8,059 nt of DNA from an uncultured Mailhella sp. Its GTDB lineage: Bacteria; Desulfobacterota; Desulfovibrionia; Desulfovibrionales; Desulfovibrionaceae. Of this stretch, positions 6,497 through 8,059 are shown piece by piece; position 1 is the stretch's first letter; every line of letters starts with the position of its first letter. The stretch spans positions 1 through 8,059 of the forward strand of contig CAJTMS010000067.1 in assembly GCA_910577155.1 (NCBI GenBank). Reading direction: 5' to 3'. The notes below the pieces were generated by a model. That model did no database searches. It was not told the origin of the DNA and was given only the letters and a program-made list of their open reading frames with translations. Both the position numbers and the translations under genes were made by a program.

Positions 6497-7864
6497 ATGG
6501 ATGAGTTAAAATATGTAACAAAGTCAATTTGGGATAAGGCAGACAGCAAACAGCAAAAAAGCATGCATGAGTATGCAAAAAAATATATTAAATTCATTTC
6601 TGAAAACAAGACGGAACGTGAGTGTATACAAGCTGTGCTGAAACGTTTGCAGGAATCCGGTTTTAGTTCTGACTTTAAAAAAGGCAGCTATGTTGCTGTA
6701 TTACATAATAAATCCCTTTTTGCTGTCCGCAAAGGGAAAAAGGATTTATCCCATGGCTTTCGGCTTGTGACAGCCCATTGTGACAGCCCCCGCCTTGATT
6801 TCAAACAAAATCCGCTTCTTGAATGTGTGGGGATTGCACAGGCAAAGACCCATTATTACGGTGGGATTTTAAAATATCAATGGCTTGCCCGTCCGCTTGC
6901 CTTGCATGGAGTTGTTGTAAAAAAGAGCGGGGAAACGGTGAACATCGTCATTGGCGAAAAAGCGTCCGATCCTGTGTTTACTATTTCTGATTTATTGCCG
7001 CATTTGGCAAAAGAACATGTGACCCAAACCGTGACAAAGGCTTTTGAAGCGGAAAAGTTAAATCTTATCATCGGGCATATTCCTTATCCCAAAAAAGGCA
7101 AAGAAAAACCGGAAAACCCGATTAAATTGCAGGTGTTAAAACTTCTCAACAAAAAATACGGTATTATTGAAGAAGATTTGCTTTCTGCGGAAATTCAGGT
7201 TGTTCCGTCAGGGGATGCCCGTTTTGTGGGTTTGGATCAAGGGCTTGTCGGCGGCTACGGGCAAGATGACAGAATTTGCGTATTCACGGCTTTAGAAGCA
7301 TTTTTAGAAGTGGAAAATCCTGAATACACAACAGTGCTCATGCTTTGGGATAAGGAAGAAATCGGCTCGGAAGGCACCACCGGGGCAAGCTCCCGTTTCT
7401 TTGAATACTGCATGCAGGATACCATTGCGGCTTGGGCTCCAAAAGCCACTATGCGTCAAGTCATGCTGGCCGGAAAAGCCATTTCTGCTGACGTGCATGC
7501 TGCCATTGACCCTGACTGGCAGGAGCTGCATGAAAAGCAAAATTCTGCAACAATCGGCTATGGACCAACAATATGCAAATTTACCGGGTCAGGCGGAAAA
7601 TACGGGGCCAATGATGCTCACCCAGAATATATAGCGTGGCTGAGAAATATTTTTACAGAAAAAAAAATCCCTTGGCAGCTGGCTGCACTTGGCAAGGTTG
7701 ACCATGGAGGCGGAGGCACTGTTGCCTTATTTTTAGCTGTCTATGGCATGAATACCATTGATATGGGACCATCTCTTCTTGGTATGCACAGTCCCTTTGA
7801 GCTTTCTTCCGTGGCTGATATTTTTTATACCAAAGAAGCATATAAAGCTTTTTACAGTGCATAG
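6497..7864 (+). CDS. apeA: M18-family zinc aminopeptidase (aminopeptidase 1-like)
   Basis: This 455-residue cytosolic metallopeptidase of family M18 (PF02127) would remove N-terminal residues from peptides using two metal ions. The expected ligands are visible: His94 in TAHCDSPR, Asp257 in GQDDR, Glu287/Glu288 in DKEEIGSEG, Asp332 in SADVHAAIDP and His430 in GMHSPFELSS. GPTICKFTGSGGKYGANDA and DHGGGGTVA (402-410) also match the bacterial aminopeptidase 1 subgroup, so the symbol is a subgroup guess. The ATG at 6497 is chosen because GGAG (6487-6490) lies six bases before it. An ATG at 6485 and a TTG at 6455, the latter inside selA, lack a ribosome site. It lies 14 bases after selA and is the last gene of the operon, followed by a strong terminator. 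Substrate preference cannot be deduced. Confidence 0.93.
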   Translation: MDELKYVTKSIWDKADSKQQKSMHEYAKKYIKFISENKTERECIQAVLKRLQESGFSSDFKKGSYVAVLHNKSLFAVRKGKKDLSHGFRLVTAHCDSPRLDFKQNPLLECVGIAQAKTHYYGGILKYQWLARPLALHGVVVKKSGETVNIVIGEKASDPVFTISDLLPHLAKEHVTQTVTKAFEAEKLNLIIGHIPYPKKGKEKPENPIKLQVLKLLNKKYGIIEEDLLSAEIQVVPSGDARFVGLDQGLVGGYGQDDRICVFTALEAFLEVENPEYTTVLMLWDKEEIGSEGTTGASSRFFEYCMQDTIAAWAPKATMRQVMLAGKAISADVHAAIDPDWQELHEKQNSATIGYGPTICKFTGSGGKYGANDAHPEYIAWLRNIFTEKKIPWQLAALGKVDHGGGGTVALFLAVYGMNTIDMGPSLLGMHSPFELSSVADIFYTKEAYKAFYSA

Positions 7865-7880
7865 GTTTAAGGCTCTTGGC

Positions 7881-7906
7881 TTTTCCCTGCACTTTTTAAG
7901 GGAAAA
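7881..7906 (+). other. Weak hairpin upstream of the operon terminator
   Basis: TTTTCCC (7881-7887) can pair with GGGAAAA (7900-7906) around a 12-base loop. No T-run follows. The same left arm, extended by one base (7880-7887), can instead pair with GGGAAAAG at 7924-7931, which includes the first bases of the terminator stem. The two pairings exclude each other. The hairpin may only protect the 3' end, or mean nothing. Confidence 0.4.
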
Positions 7907-7926
7907 ATATTTAGTTACCCAGCGGG

Positions 7927-7962
7927 AAAAGCGTTATGAACTTACACGCATAACGCTTTTTT
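7927..7962 (+). terminator. Intrinsic terminator of the hypA-apeA operon
   Basis: AAAAGCGTTATG (7927-7938) is perfectly complementary to CATAACGCTTTT (7949-7960), giving a 12-bp stem with a 10-base loop. The distal arm runs into six Ts (7957-7962). The GC-containing core GCGTTATG plus the U-tract is a textbook rho-independent terminator, 62 bases after the aminopeptidase stop. On the minus strand the distal tract is only four Ts, so activity there would be weaker. Confidence 0.92.
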
Positions 7963-7973
7963 CGTATCTAAAG

Positions 7974-8012
7974 CATTTTTGATTGACATTAAAAATGTAT
8001 TAACCTTAAGGT
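7974..8012 (+). promoter_or_regulatory. TTGACA element with nearby dyads, possible promoter/operator for a gene beyond the window
   Basis: A perfect -35 hexamer TTGACA lies at 7983-7988. An 18-base spacer leads to TAAGGT (8007-8012), a poor -10 match that keeps the conserved T, A and final T. Three symmetric elements overlap this: CATTTTT/AAAAATG (7974-7980 and 7991-7997), ACATT/AATGT (7986-7990 and 7994-7998), and the perfect 10-base palindrome ACCTTAAGGT (8003-8012). From here to 8059 I see no coding sequence. The ATG at 8024 opens only five codons. A regulated promoter is plausible but unproven. Confidence 0.35.
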
Positions 8013-8059
8013 GTGTCGTCATTATGAGCACAACATATTGAAATTATTAGTAAAATTAA

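Larger units (their letters stand above)
2736..7864 (+). other. Predicted operon hypA-hypB-folC-selA-apeA
   Basis: Five genes on one strand are separated by 3, 7, 8 and 14 bases, with ribosome sites overlapping the preceding stop for hypB and selA. A promoter-like pair lies just before hypA, and a strong intrinsic terminator follows apeA at 7927-7962. No internal terminator is evident. Together this supports a single transcript. The functional mix joins nickel insertion, folate synthesis, selenocysteine synthesis and peptide turnover. Confidence 0.85.

Noticed and set aside
7983..8012. MerR-type promoter with dyad in an elongated 19-base spacer
   Set aside because: A 19-base spacer gives no -10 match, and the ACCTTAAGGT dyad falls on the -10 region instead of centred in the spacer. 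No merR-like gene is visible.
8024..8041. ATG after the terminator as a possible gene start
   Set aside because: It opens only five codons before a TGA and has no ribosome site.
1..8059. CRISPR array, tRNA or rRNA gene, insertion sequence or attachment site
   Set aside because: No regularly spaced repeats, transposase-like frames, terminal inverted repeats with target duplications or tRNA-like folds were seen. Nearly all the sequence is covered by intact genes.

Overview
The window looks like an ordinary chromosomal segment of an AT-rich, Gram-negative-type anaerobe. It carries nickel hydrogenase maturation genes (hypA, hypB) and selenocysteine synthase (selA) in one tight gene run, so the host probably makes a NiFe hydrogenase and at least one selenoprotein, such as a formate dehydrogenase or a [NiFeSe] hydrogenase. 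That profile fits low-GC Desulfovibrionaceae-like bacteria, but no feature here proves the lineage. The assignment is inference, at low to moderate confidence.

Layout: (1) 1-65 is a leader with a (TA)6 tract, a -10-like box and a 15-base dyad placed between a good Shine-Dalgarno sequence and the ATG. (2) 66-2084 (+) is a membrane O-acyltransferase fused to a C-terminal SGNH domain, likely acylating a surface glycan. (3) 2107-2670 (-) is a YqiA-type alpha/beta hydrolase, convergent with the first gene. An AT-rich hairpin lies between their stops. (4) 2671-2735 is a short divergent promoter region. (5) 2736-7864 (+) is a five-gene run: hypA, hypB, folC, selA and an M18 aminopeptidase (apeA-like). 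Gaps are 3, 7, 8 and 14 bases, and it very probably forms one operon. (6) 7865-8059 is non-coding. It has a strong intrinsic terminator, a weaker upstream hairpin that can compete with it, and a TTGACA element with two small dyads that may belong to a gene beyond the window.

How the genes fit together: HypA and HypB deliver nickel to hydrogenase precursors. SelA converts seryl-tRNA(Sec) to selenocysteinyl-tRNA(Sec). FolC makes (polyglutamyl) folates, and the aminopeptidase serves peptide turnover. The hyp-sel pairing suggests coordinated supply of two metalloenzyme cofactors; folC and apeA look like housekeeping passengers.

I found no mobile element, CRISPR array, RNA gene or clear unknown multi-gene system. 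The points most worth a second look are regulatory: a predicted leaderless hypA transcript, the possible phase-variable promoter and hairpin-bridged start of the acyltransferase, and the unexplained dyads after the terminator.
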